Shown in pieces: positions 12,369 through 22,154 of a DNA stretch of 64,000 nt. The translations under genes were made by a program, and so were the position numbers. Numbering within the stretch: position 1 is the first letter of the stretch; each line of letters begins with the position of its first letter. This DNA is from Arsenophonus sp052171275. GTDB taxonomy: Bacteria; Pseudomonadota; Gammaproteobacteria; Enterobacterales; Enterobacteriaceae. The stretch lies in contig CM125795.1 of NCBI GenBank assembly GCA_052171275.1, positions 1,364,001-1,428,000 of the forward strand. Direction: 5' to 3'. A model generated the notes under the pieces. It did no database searches. It had not been told where the DNA came from and worked only from the letters and a program-made list of their open reading frames with translations.

Positions 12369-13268
12369 AATATTATCTGATCATCGAAAACTTTTTACTG
12401 CTTCAATTTATATTAAATTTCTTCTATTAATTTAAATAGCTTAAATAATAATTATTATATGATGATAAAAGTCTTATTTTTTGACTATTTAATCTTTTTT
12501 GCTTGTTTATTATAGCATTTGATTATTTATTTAAATAACGATATTTTAATTATAAAAATTTTTTTTTAGTTTATATAAAGTGGATTATAAAAGTAATTTT
12601 ATAGAAACAATAATTAAATAGTAAATTTATTTTTAAAAAATAAAATTAATTTTCAAAACATTTATATTTAATTAAAATTAATAATTTATAGATAATATTC
12701 ATATTAATAGTGATTAATATTATTAATAAGAATTTAAATATAATAGTTAATTTGAATAATTTTTATTATATTTATATTTTCTATATTATTTATTTTAATA
12801 AAATATATTTTTAGATATTCATATTATATGAAAATTAATTATAGTTTTTAATTATTTTTACTAGGATTAATTAAATTGATATTCAAACTAAGAATTGTTC
12901 TACTGTTTCTATTATTAATATTTATTTTTAAAAAGATGTTCTGAGATAAAAGTTATGTTTTGCAAACAATTATTTTTTTGCATAATCTATATAATCAAAA
13001 TAAAAAAAATTTAAAATAGAGATAAGAAATTAAAATAAAATATAATACTATAATATAAAAATTAAATATTATTTAATTATAATCATTTTGTATTTAATTA
13101 TATGTTTTAAATGAAAATATAGTAATTTTTACTAAATTAATAATTAAAACTAATTATTAATAGATGAATAATATTTTCTAATTATCTTATTATAATCAAA
13201 TTATTCAATTTAAAATAATACAATTAATTTAAATTTTGAATAAAATTATAAGAATTAAAAATATTTTT

Positions 13269-13306
13269 ATTAAATAATAATTAATTATAATTAATTATTA
13301 TTTAAT
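13269..13306. repeat. Perfect 38-bp A/T palindrome
   Basis: Positions 13269-13306 read identically on both strands (19-bp arms, no spacer). It contains only A and T. No gene is nearby. Confidence 0.5.
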
Positions 13307-14227
13307 TATAATTGATTTTGTATAGTAGTTTAATTCATATTATCAAATTAGATGAAATATTAAAAATCTATAAATTTTATTTTATAAAGTTAATTTCTTT
13401 GTAAAACTAGTTTAAAAAAATAATTGATATATTAATTTATTAAAAATAATCTTATTATTATTTTATAATAGAACTATTTTTATTTGATAAATAAAGAAAA
13501 TAATTGATTATAAATAACTATTAAATTAAAGAATATTTAAATAAAAATTTATATTTTACATTAATAAATTTCTTTATATTTCATTATCTATCTTAATTTA
13601 AAACACTAATTTTTTTATTATATATATTATTAATATAATAAAAATATTTTAAATCATATTAATTATTTCCATGGGAAAATGGTATTAATTTATTAAAATA
13701 ATATTTTTTATTAAAATAAATATTATTTATATTTTAATTTATGTTTAAATTAATTAAATAGATAAAAACTCATTAACAGGAATTAAATAATTCCTAAAAT
13801 TATTAAAATATATATTTTTTATTTAAAAAACTTTATTTAATTTTAATCCTTTTTAAAAAAAGTTTAAATAAACTAATTTAATTATTTATTTAATAAATAA
13901 ATTTATTTAATAAAAATTCACTACATTAAGTATTACTTATTTATAATTTATTAATAAATAAAGTTATATTTATTTGATAGTTTTTAATTTTTATATAAAA
14001 TAATGATTATTAATTTTAATATGTTGAAATTAAAATTTAATTTTTATTAAATTAAATATTTAAAATATAAAATATTTTTTAATTATATTTATTAGATTAA
14101 AATATTAAAATTAATCACCTGTCTTATAGATTAATAATAATAGTCATAATTATGAATAAATTATTTTAATATTAAATATTTATAATATTATTCTATAATT
14201 TTATAAAATATTTTGTATATTACAAAA

Positions 14228-14257
14228 TTTATTAAAATTTATATAAATTTTAATAAA
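14228..14257. repeat. Perfect 30-bp A/T palindrome
   Basis: Positions 14228-14257 are self-complementary (15-bp arms) and purely A/T, within the rpiA-zapA desert. Confidence 0.45.
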
Positions 14258-15674
14258 AAGTAATGAATATATTATATAGATATATATATTTTCTAAATAT
14301 ATAATACATTAATGTTTTCAATTTATTAATTAAATTTAAATATATTTTTTTTATTTTATTTAAAAAATAAAAGTTTATACAACTATACTAAATTAATTAA
14401 ATAATTATAAATATAAGCAAGTTTTATTAAATTTAATATAAATATAGATATCTATTGCTTTATATGTGAATAAAATAATTATTTTTAAAATAATTATTTA
14501 ATATATCTATATTATAAATATATTAAAAAATTTTTACTTTTTATATAAAATTTTATTAAGAAGAAAATATTATCAATCAATAAAATTATCAAAAAAAATA
14601 ATTAAATATTTTTATAAAATAAATAATAGATAAAAATAATCATAAAAGTATCTATAAAAAAATAACTAAATTACTAAAGATTAAAATCTTTATATATAAA
14701 TTTATAAAAATAAAATGTTATCAATAATAATTCTTTAATTATATAAATAATTTTTAAAAAATAAATAAAATTTTAATTAACATGATTTAAAACGAATATA
14801 TTTAAATAAAAGTAAAAAATAAAAAAATTTTTATTTTAGCTCTTAAGAGAGTAATAAATATTATTTTATATTTAAAATAATATTAAAAATCAATAATTAA
14901 TAATATATTCATATTATAAAAAATATAATAATATTAATATAATTTTATTTAAATTATTATAAAATATTTTATTATTTATTCTTTTTAAGAAAAAAATTTT
15001 TATAATAGAATATTATTAAACGTATTTTAAATTTTATTAAATAAAAAGATAATTATAAGAAAATAAAAAATAATAAAAATTATTTTATTAGTTTATAAAT
15101 AGTTTATTACAAAATTTAATTATTATTCTTAATTTTTATTTATTAAATATAATTAATTATTAAAATATAATATTTAATTAATTTATAATTATAATATTTA
15201 TTAAATATTATATTATATTAGATAATATAAATGTAACTTTTGTCAATTAAGTTTTTAAAATAATTATATAAAATAATAATCAATTTCTATTAATAAAATG
15301 TATGTAAAATACACAAATAATATTTTATTTTTTATACTTATAGATATTAAATTAATTAATATTTAAAATTTATGATAAAAAATATATAATTTATATAATT
15401 AGATTAAAACATATCAATATACTAAATGGTATTATTATTTTATTACTTATAACAATTTAGTTAATTTAATCATTTTATGATTAAATTTATTTTTGCTAAA
15501 TTTTATATTATTTAATATACTGCTTTTTAAATAAAAATTTAAAAGTAAAAAAATAAAATTCATATAAATTATATTATTAATAAATTAATAATATTATCTA
15601 GTTTATTAGATTTATTTTAAATAAAATTTAAAAACGAAAATAATATAATATATTAATATATATATAACTTTTAA

Positions 15675-15712
15675 TTAAATTAATTATTTTTAATATAAAA
15701 TAATTAATTTAA
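15675..15712. repeat. Hairpin, 16-bp stem with 6-nt loop
   Basis: Arms 15675-15690 and 15697-15712 pair perfectly. A second, G/C-containing hairpin GTATATATTAGT / ACTAATATATAC (12 bp, loop TTATCT) lies close by at 15762-15791. Confidence 0.45.
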
Positions 15713-16679
15713 AAAAAAATTCATATCATTATAATTAAAAAATTAAAATATATTATAATAAGTATATATTAGTTTATCTACTAATATATACCAGTAAGTT
15801 ATATATAAAATATTTATAAATATAAATATAAGTAATTATTATAGTAATTAAATTAATTAATAAATAAAAATAACAAATATCAGCTATATTTTATAAAATA
15901 AAAACGATATTATTATATAAATATATAAATTAAAAAAATAAATAAATGTTAAATATAGTAATTCAATTAATATATTAATAAAATTAATTAATAATAATAA
16001 TTATGTTAATTTTAATAATTTTATCAAATAAATAGTTAAAATTAATATTTTTTAAAGATGTTAATTAGTATAAACATGTTTTCTATATTTTTTAATTTAA
16101 TATTTAAATTATTATATTAAAATTAATAATTTAAATTAAATTTAATTACTTCAATATTTAATATAATTAGATGTAAAGATTATTTCTATTAAAAATAGAG
16201 TATTTTATTCAATATAAACATTAATTTAAATACTTATTTTTAAATATAAATATAATTTACTATATATAGATAAACTATTTAGTTAATATAATTAGTTAGT
16301 ATATACTAACAAAGTTGTTTTTGTTTATTAATATAATGTGTTAATTATTATATAATAATATTTTATATTAAATTTAATCAGTAATAGTATATGAAATTTT
16401 TTTAATTATAGTGGAAGATTCATTATTTTTGATATATAAATAATATACAATAAAATATTGTTTTTGTAATAAAAGAAAAATAATATGTGAAAGATAAATG
16501 ATAATTAATTATTTTTTTAAAATTTTATTAAAAATGAAAATTATAATTATAAATATAATTCTTATAAAGAATAAATAAATTATTTATAATAAAATTAAAT
16601 AATTAATTAAATTACATTTAAGCATTAAATTAAATAAATGAAATATATAAATAAAATTTATAAATTAAAAATTAATATA

Positions 16680-16757
16680 TTTAAAAAAAAGATTATTATA
16701 TAATTAATTTATTATTAATATATAATAAATTAATTATATAATAATCTTTTTTTTAAA
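16680..16757. repeat. Very long perfect hairpin, 36-bp stem with 6-nt loop, A8...T8 flanks
   Basis: Arms 16680-16715 and 16722-16757 pair without a single mismatch, with loop 16716-16721. The stem starts with an A-run (16683-16690) and ends with the matching T-run (16747-16754), so it would resemble a terminator with a T-tract read in either direction. It is the longest perfect stem I found. The nearest gene is zapA, whose stop codon is about 0.8 kb away on the minus strand. Such a stem is not expected by chance even at this A+T content. Confidence 0.7.
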
Positions 16758-17220
16758 AGTTTTAATGATATATAAAATAGTAAAAATTATTGATTATTTT
16801 AATAATAAAAATTATTTTATTTATATAAAATATATCTAATTTTATATTTTATTATTATTTTTAACGAAAGTAATTTTTTAATGATTTTAATCGTAAAATA
16901 AGATACATGTAAAAAAATAATTTAATGATATTAATCAATAATAATTAATATTAATTAATAATTATAATTAGAATAATCATCTTTAATACAAAAATATTTA
17001 TATTTTAATAAAAATAGAAAATATAAATTTATTATCTTTTAATAATATTTAATTAATTTTTCTACTAATTATTAACTTTATTATTTGTTATTCAAAAATT
17101 AAATTTTAAAAAAAATCTTAATAAAATTATTAAAATTTATATACATCTTATATATATTATTCTTTTTATTCTGTAAATAATGAATAATCTAAGTGAATCA
17201 AAAATAAATAAAAAAAATAT

Positions 17221-17240
17221 AAGCTATTATTATATAGCTT
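17221..17240 (-). terminator. Terminator-like hairpin reading on the minus strand, downstream of zapA
   Basis: AAGCTAT-TATTAT-ATAGCTT forms a 7-bp stem with a G-C pair in each arm. On the minus strand it is followed by ATATTTTTTTTATT, a good U-tract. It lies 305 nt beyond the zapA stop, so a minus-strand transcript from zapA, or a small RNA between 17240 and 17544, could end here. Confidence 0.4.
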
Positions 17241-17438
17241 CTAACATTTAAATTAATAGTTTTAAATAAATACAGCATTATCAACTTTAGTTTTTTTAAA
17301 AAAGTTTTTATACTAAAAAATAGAGATATTTATAAAATATATATACTTATTATTAAGTTATTATAAGTATCTATTGATTTAATTAATTCTATTATTTTAA
17401 CATTTTCTAGAATACTACATATAATATATTTTATTATC

Positions 17439-17453
17439 CTTTCATGATGGAAG
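17439..17453. repeat. Isolated near-palindrome with G/C pairs
   Basis: CTTTCATGATGGAAG pairs along its whole length around the central G with a single T-G position. It stands out in a background with very few G or C, about 92 nt beyond the zapA stop. It could be a protein-binding site or part of a degraded RNA gene; I cannot decide. Confidence 0.3.
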
Positions 17454-17544
17454 CCAAATCTATTATTAGTTTATTTTTTATTAATTTTAATTTCTTAATT
17501 TATTTTATTCTAATATATCCAAAAATTTATTTATTAATTTTTAA

Positions 17545-17835
17545 CTATTCTTGTAATGCTTGTTCAATCGTATGCTGTAATACTCGAATTTTTTGTTCCA
17601 TATTATCAGTATAGTTCTGTGTTTTTATTTTTTCTTGTGTAAGTTCGTAGCATATATTCAAAGCAACTATAAAAATAAGTTGTTCAGTATTTGTAACACC
17701 TGTTAGATTTTTTAAATCTTTTAATCGTCGCTCAAGTTCAGCAGCAGATGATTTTAAGGCGTCTTTTTGTTCTTTTGGACAGTTAACCTTTAATGTTCGT
17801 CCTAAAATTTGAATATCAACAGGTTGTGAAGACAT
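17545..17835 (-). CDS. zapA: Cell division protein ZapA (C-terminally short)
   Basis: The 96-residue protein stabilises FtsZ protofilaments at the division ring. The N-terminal globular domain starts MSSQPVDIQILGRTLKVNCP, very close to E. coli ZapA, and the C-terminal coiled coil includes VTNTEQL and MEQKIRVLQHTIEQALQE. It stops right after EQALQE, about 13 residues before the E. coli protein ends, so the last coiled-coil turns are missing. AGGAAGG lies 4-5 nt upstream of the ATG. In E. coli zapA is followed by ssrS, and its neighbours ygfB and pepP lead to ubiH; here those neighbours are gone, but relative strands to rpiA and ubiH are preserved. Confidence 0.93.
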   Translation of the reverse strand: MSSQPVDIQILGRTLKVNCPKEQKDALKSSAAELERRLKDLKNLTGVTNTEQLIFIVALNICYELTQEKIKTQNYTDNMEQKIRVLQHTIEQALQE

Positions 17836-17864
17836 TATACCTTCCTAATTATATATGGAGATAA

Positions 17865-17892
17865 AATATATAATGATAGCATTTTCTAGCAA
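17865..17892 (-). promoter_or_regulatory. Candidate sigma-70 promoter of zapA
   Basis: On the minus strand TTGCTA (17892-17887) is separated by 16 bp from TATATT (17870-17865), about 30 bp before the zapA ATG. Both boxes are near consensus, but in such A+T-rich DNA minus-10 look-alikes are common. Confidence 0.3.
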
Positions 17893-17909
17893 TAATTCTA
17901 TCAATGATA

Positions 17910-17993
17910 TCAGAATAATTCTGAGTTATATAGATGCAATCTGTATAAGTTACAGATGGTAAAGTGTAGATATTCTATGAAGATAACATCTTC
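17910..17993. repeat. Three consecutive short inverted repeats upstream of zapA
   Basis: In order: TCAGAATAATTCTGA (17910-17924, 7-bp arms), ATCTGTA-TAAGT-TACAGAT (17939-17957, 7-bp arms), and GAAGAT-AAC-ATCTTC (17979-17993, 6-bp arms). All contain G/C pairs. The second resembles a LexA-type CTGT...ACAG dyad but with a 7-bp instead of 8-bp spacer. The three together suggest an RNA leader or an operator array; no known family is recognised. Confidence 0.45.
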
Positions 17994-19006
17994 TATATTA
18001 ATGTTATTAACGTAACTAAAAAATACATATATACAAAAATATTTTCTGACTAATTATCAAACTATTAAGCTACTTTTGCAACACAATAATATTGTTTTAA
18101 TAACAACAAAAATATAGAATTTAAATATTAATTTAATTTTTAGAAATAATTACGATTTTTATCATAAAAATTAGTTTTATAAATTAATTAATAATAATTA
18201 TATATTTTCATAAATATTAATAAATTTCACTATGAATAAATTATTTACAATTTTATATTTTTTATCTTTAATTAAATTAATTTTAATATATTAATATTTT
18301 AATTTATCAAATAGTATATTATTTTATTAAATTTAAGTGTTATATAATCTTAATTGATGATAAAGAGTTAAAAAAATATTAATAATGTATATAATATTAA
18401 TAGAATATTATTTTATAATTAATTTGATTACTAATAGCTATTTTTAGAAATAAAATAATTTCAAAGTATTTATATATAACTTCTATAGATTATTAATAAC
18501 AATATTTATCTTCTATCTAAAATATTTTTATAAATTAGAAAATACATCTTTTATTTATCATTAAATATAATAAAAATATTAGTAAAAATAGATTTTTTTT
18601 AATTTTATAAGTAATCACTTAATATGAATCTTATATTTTAATATATTATATTGTTAATTAACGATAGAAATTCAATATCGATTTATATATATAAAAATAT
18701 AAAATTTATTTATACTTATACATCTTTATAAATAAAATAAAAAAATATCTAAATTTCACATTATATAAAAATAAGAACTATAATAAAAATTAAACGATTT
18801 AATAATGATTTATATTAATATAGAATATCAATGTTGTATTAGTGATATTTATATATCTTATTTTGCATATAGTGATATAAATAAAATTAATTATAACTTA
18901 AAGTTTATAATATTATGTTTAATTAATAATTCATTATCAACTTAATTCCATATATCAGATATTGATATTTAAAAAAATTAATAATAGTAATTATAAATAT
19001 TAAGAC

Positions 19007-19068
19007 AAAAATATAAATAAATCTTATTTTAATATAAAATTAGTAAAATAAGATTTATTTATATTTTT
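19007..19068. repeat. Hairpin, 25-bp perfect stem with 12-nt loop
   Basis: Arms 19007-19031 and 19044-19068 pair perfectly, including one C-G pair (19023/19052). It is about 300 bp upstream of ubiH. It could terminate transcription entering from the zapA side, or be a fossil of the lost pepP/ygfB region. Confidence 0.55.
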
Positions 19069-19369
19069 ATAAAATTATTTAGTTATTAACTATAACTTAA
19101 TATATAAGATGTTAATAACAATGATATTAATAAAATTAATCTGTTAATAATTGATTATAGTTTTGTTTTAAAAATTAAATTCTAAATTAATCTTATGTTC
19201 TAAACGATAATATAGAAAAAAGTTTTTTAAAATATATATCCGTATTTAAAATAATACAGTAATTGCTAAATTAGATAATAAAAAATCTAATAAAATAGTT
19301 ATTATTAATAATCTTAATATAATTTAAATTTTAATGATAACATATAAGTAAATGAGGTGATTATTAAAA

Positions 19370-20536
19370 ATGATAAAAGTGATTATTGTCGGTGGTGGTA
19401 TGACTGGTGCATCATTAGCACTTGCTATATCAAGGTTAAGTAATGGAAAAATTCAGGTTTTATTAATTGAAGCTAGAATACCAAATAAAGTTTATTCTGA
19501 TATTGATGGAAGAACTATTGCGCTAGCTTATAGTACTTCAAAACAATTTAATAAAATTGGTATATGGTCAGGTTTAAAAAACTATGTTACACCAATTGAT
19601 AACATTCATGTCTCTGAATATGGACATGCTAGTGTAGTTAATATAAAAGCTAAAGATTATTCTATTCCTGCACTCGGTTATGTTATTAAATTAAATAATG
19701 CTGAGAATTACTTATTTGATCAGCTCAAAAATTCTTTAAATGTTAAATTATATAATCCTGATAAAGTAATTAATGTTAATCGCACTATTAATCATGTGTC
19801 AGTTAAATTATCCAGCGGTAAGATATTAACTGGACAATTATTAATTGCTGCTGATGGAAGTTATTCAATGATAGGTAAAATATGCCAAATTGAATGGCAT
19901 CGAGAATCTTACCAACAATGTGCAATTATTACTAATGTATTAACTAGCAAAACATCAGAAGGACAAGCCTTTGAACGCTTTACTAAATATGGTTCATTAG
20001 CAATGCTACCTATGTCTAAAGGATATAGTTCATTAGTTTGGTGTTACCCATTAGAAAAATTAAAATATATTATGCAATGTACAGATAACATATTTATAGC
20101 AAAATTACAAAAATGGTTTGGATGGCAATTAGGAGAAATACTTACAGTTAGTAAGCGTTACTATTTTCCGTTATTACTTTCTCAAGCAAAAAAAATAATA
20201 AGTCATCGACTAGTTTTAGTTGGAAATGCGGCACAAACTTTGCATCCTATTGCAGGTCAAGGCTTTAATCTTGGTATGCGTGATGTAATGATATTTGCAA
20301 ATATAATTACTAAAGTAGCTAATTATGGTGGTGATATTGGTGCTTATTCTATTCTTATTAAGTATCAAATGCAACGTAGAAATGATCGTCAAGATACTAT
20401 AAAACTAACTGATAATTTGATTCGCTTATTTGCTAATAATCATTTATTTTTTGTTATCTTTCGTAACATTGGTTTAATGGCAATGGAAGTATTACCAATT
20501 ATTCGTGATATTTTAGCTCGTCAAGCAATTGGCTAA
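19370..20536 (+). CDS. ubiH: 2-octaprenyl-6-methoxyphenol hydroxylase
   Basis: This 388-residue FAD monooxygenase adds the C1 hydroxyl of the ubiquinone ring, as part of the soluble Ubi complex. It shows the N-terminal FAD fold VGGGMTG (residues 7-13), the mid-protein ADGSYS motif (161-166), and GNAAQTLHPIAGQGFN (285-300). The GNAAQ variant, instead of GDAAH, distinguishes UbiH from UbiI and UbiF. Length matches the family. GAGGTGA lies 9 nt before the ATG. It is followed after 47 nt by ubiI, probably in one transcript as in E. coli. Its retention implies aerobic respiration with ubiquinone. Confidence 0.96.
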   Translation: MIKVIIVGGGMTGASLALAISRLSNGKIQVLLIEARIPNKVYSDIDGRTIALAYSTSKQFNKIGIWSGLKNYVTPIDNIHVSEYGHASVVNIKAKDYSIPALGYVIKLNNAENYLFDQLKNSLNVKLYNPDKVINVNRTINHVSVKLSSGKILTGQLLIAADGSYSMIGKICQIEWHRESYQQCAIITNVLTSKTSEGQAFERFTKYGSLAMLPMSKGYSSLVWCYPLEKLKYIMQCTDNIFIAKLQKWFGWQLGEILTVSKRYYFPLLLSQAKKIISHRLVLVGNAAQTLHPIAGQGFNLGMRDVMIFANIITKVANYGGDIGAYSILIKYQMQRRNDRQDTIKLTDNLIRLFANNHLFFVIFRNIGLMAMEVLPIIRDILARQAIG

Positions 20537-20583
20537 AAATTTTTATACATAAAACAACATAAATAATGAGGAATATTTTAATT

Positions 20584-21819
20584 ATGGAATCATTTGATCT
20601 AATTATTGTTGGAGGTGGCATTGTTGGTCTTTCATTAGCGTGCGGATTAAAAGGTTGCGGTATGAAAATTGCCATTATTGAAAATTCACCACCACAAATT
20701 AAATTTAATTTAAAAACATCAACTGCACTTAGAGTATCGGCTATTAATATAGCTAGTCAAAAATTATTAAGTTATTTAGGTGAATGGCAAACAATTATAA
20801 AAAAACGAGTTTCAATTTGTCAAAGAATAAAAGTTTGGCAAAAGAATGGATTTTCTCATATTCAATTTGATGCTAAAGAGCATTACTTACCTAATCTTGG
20901 ATATATTATTGAAAATTCAATTATTCGTGAATCGTTATGGGAAAAAGCTCAGAAAAGTACAGATATTACATTATTAACATCTAATATTTTAAAAAAAGTT
21001 ATTTGGAGTAAGAATGAAGTATTTATGATTTTTAATAATAATCAGATATTAACTACAAAATTAGTTGTTGGCGCAGATGGTGCTAAATCATATATAAGAA
21101 AAAAAGCTGATATTCCACTTATATTTTGGGACTATGAACATACAGCATTAATAGCAACTATTCGAACAAATATGCCTCATATGAATACTGCTTATCAAGC
21201 TTTTAATAATGATAGTATTTTAGCTTTTTTACCATTATATGAACCTCATATTTGCTCGATTGTTTGGTCGTTACCAACAACAAAAGCGCATAGATGCCTT
21301 AATTTAGAGATTTCTGCGTTTGAAAAAGAGTTAAGTGTAGCTTTAGATATGCGTCTAGGTTTTTGTCACTTAATTAGCAATCGTAAGATTTTTCCACTAA
21401 TTGGGCAATATTCACGAAATTTTGCTGGTCAACGTATTGTTTTATTAGGTGATGCAGCTCACACTATCCACCCTTTAGGTGGACAAGGAGTAAATTTAGG
21501 CTTTATGGATGTTGCAGAGTTAATTGGTCAACTTCGATATTTGCATATATATTCTAAAGATATTGGAGAATATTTTTATTTACAAAGTTATGAACGTAAA
21601 CGCAAACATAGCGCTATAATGATGTTATCTAGTATGCAGTGTTTATTACAGTTATTTAATGGAAGTAATATAATTAAAAAAAATATTAGTGATGTTGGAT
21701 TGATGTTAACCAATATATTACCGTGTATAAAACCAAAATTGATAAATCATGCATTAGGATTATATGATATGCCTAAATGGTTAAAAAATGCCTCGATGAA
21801 TTATCAAGAAATAGTATAA
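20584..21819 (+). CDS. ubiI: 2-octaprenylphenol hydroxylase (C5 hydroxylase)
   Basis: The 411-residue FAD monooxygenase performs the C5 hydroxylation in ubiquinone synthesis (formerly visC). It shows GGGIVG (residues 10-15), GADGAKS (163-169), and GDAAHTIHPLGGQGVNLGF (289-307). Stretches such as SILAFLPL and PHICSIVWSL closely match E. coli UbiI. I place the start at the ATG at 20584, giving MESFDLIIVGGG as in the family, with GAGGA at 20568-20572 and a longish 11-nt spacer. An upstream in-frame ATG at 20566 would place the Shine-Dalgarno inside the gene. It is second in the ubiH-ubiI pair, followed by two long hairpins. Confidence 0.95.
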   Translation: MESFDLIIVGGGIVGLSLACGLKGCGMKIAIIENSPPQIKFNLKTSTALRVSAINIASQKLLSYLGEWQTIIKKRVSICQRIKVWQKNGFSHIQFDAKEHYLPNLGYIIENSIIRESLWEKAQKSTDITLLTSNILKKVIWSKNEVFMIFNNNQILTTKLVVGADGAKSYIRKKADIPLIFWDYEHTALIATIRTNMPHMNTAYQAFNNDSILAFLPLYEPHICSIVWSLPTTKAHRCLNLEISAFEKELSVALDMRLGFCHLISNRKIFPLIGQYSRNFAGQRIVLLGDAAHTIHPLGGQGVNLGFMDVAELIGQLRYLHIYSKDIGEYFYLQSYERKRKHSAIMMLSSMQCLLQLFNGSNIIKKNISDVGLMLTNILPCIKPKLINHALGLYDMPKWLKNASMNYQEIV

Positions 21820-21988
21820 TTTGTTAGTAATATTTTTCTTAATTCATCTATTTCTGATATTTTAATTATATTAAATTTAAATAATTAATTTAATTTGATA
21901 ATTTTATTTTTTTACATTAGTAATATTATTACTCTATTTTAATATTAATCTTTTATTCTATCTATAAATACTCTTATTTAATAATTTA

Positions 21989-22027
21989 ATTTCTTTATAT
22001 TTTATTGCTAATAAAATATAAAGAAAT
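21989..22027 (+). terminator. Hairpin 3' of ubiI, 18-bp stem with GCT loop
   Basis: Arms 21989-22006 and 22010-22027 pair perfectly around loop GCT, with one C-G pair. It starts 170 nt beyond the ubiI stop. It is followed by A-rich rather than T-rich sequence, so an RNA 3'-end-protecting hairpin is as likely as a terminator. Confidence 0.45.
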
Positions 22028-22097
22028 AAAAATAAATAATATTAATTGTATAATTAGCAGTTAATATATAATCTAATTATAATTATTTCTTTATATT

Positions 22098-22154
22098 AAA
22101 ATAATATTAATTATATTATTAATTTTAAATTAATAATATAATTAATATTATTTT
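22098..22154 (+). terminator. Hairpin 3' of ubiI, 28-bp stem ending in a T-run
   Basis: Arms 22098-22125 and 22127-22154 pair perfectly around a single central T, and the right arm runs into TTTTTT (22151-22156), the layout of an intrinsic terminator on the plus strand. It is the second of two hairpins in tandem behind ubiH-ubiI. The stem is entirely A/T, so efficiency is uncertain. Confidence 0.55.

Larger units (their letters stand above)
12369..17544. other. 5.2-kb gene-free desert between rpiA and zapA (site of lost serA/ssrS)
   Basis: No open frame of note is seen. In E. coli serA, ygfA (fau) and the 6S RNA gene ssrS lie between rpiA and zapA, and nothing resembling SerA or YgfA is left here. 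The interval is larger than I would expect for the E. coli genes it replaces. It holds several perfect inverted repeats, including the 36-bp-arm hairpin at 16680-16757. A near-palindrome CTTTCATGATGGAAG at 17439-17453 and a minus-strand terminator-like hairpin at 17221-17240 lie downstream of zapA, where ssrS would be. Confidence 0.75.
17836..19369. other. 1.5-kb spacer between zapA and ubiH (site of lost ygfB and pepP)
   Basis: No gene is readable. The first 270 bp upstream of zapA are unusual: about 25% G+C over 17881-18000 against about 8% at 18121-18180, with several inverted repeats. The rest is desert, ending with a 25-bp hairpin at 19007-19068 and then the ubiH ribosome-binding site GAGGTGA at 19354-19360. 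Confidence 0.7.

Noticed and set aside
13667..13683. CCATGGGAAAATGG patch
   Set aside because: Only a 6-bp perfect palindrome; no further structure or gene.
17939..17957. LexA (SOS) box upstream of zapA
   Set aside because: CTGT and ACAG are separated by 7 rather than 8 bases; kept only as an inverted repeat.
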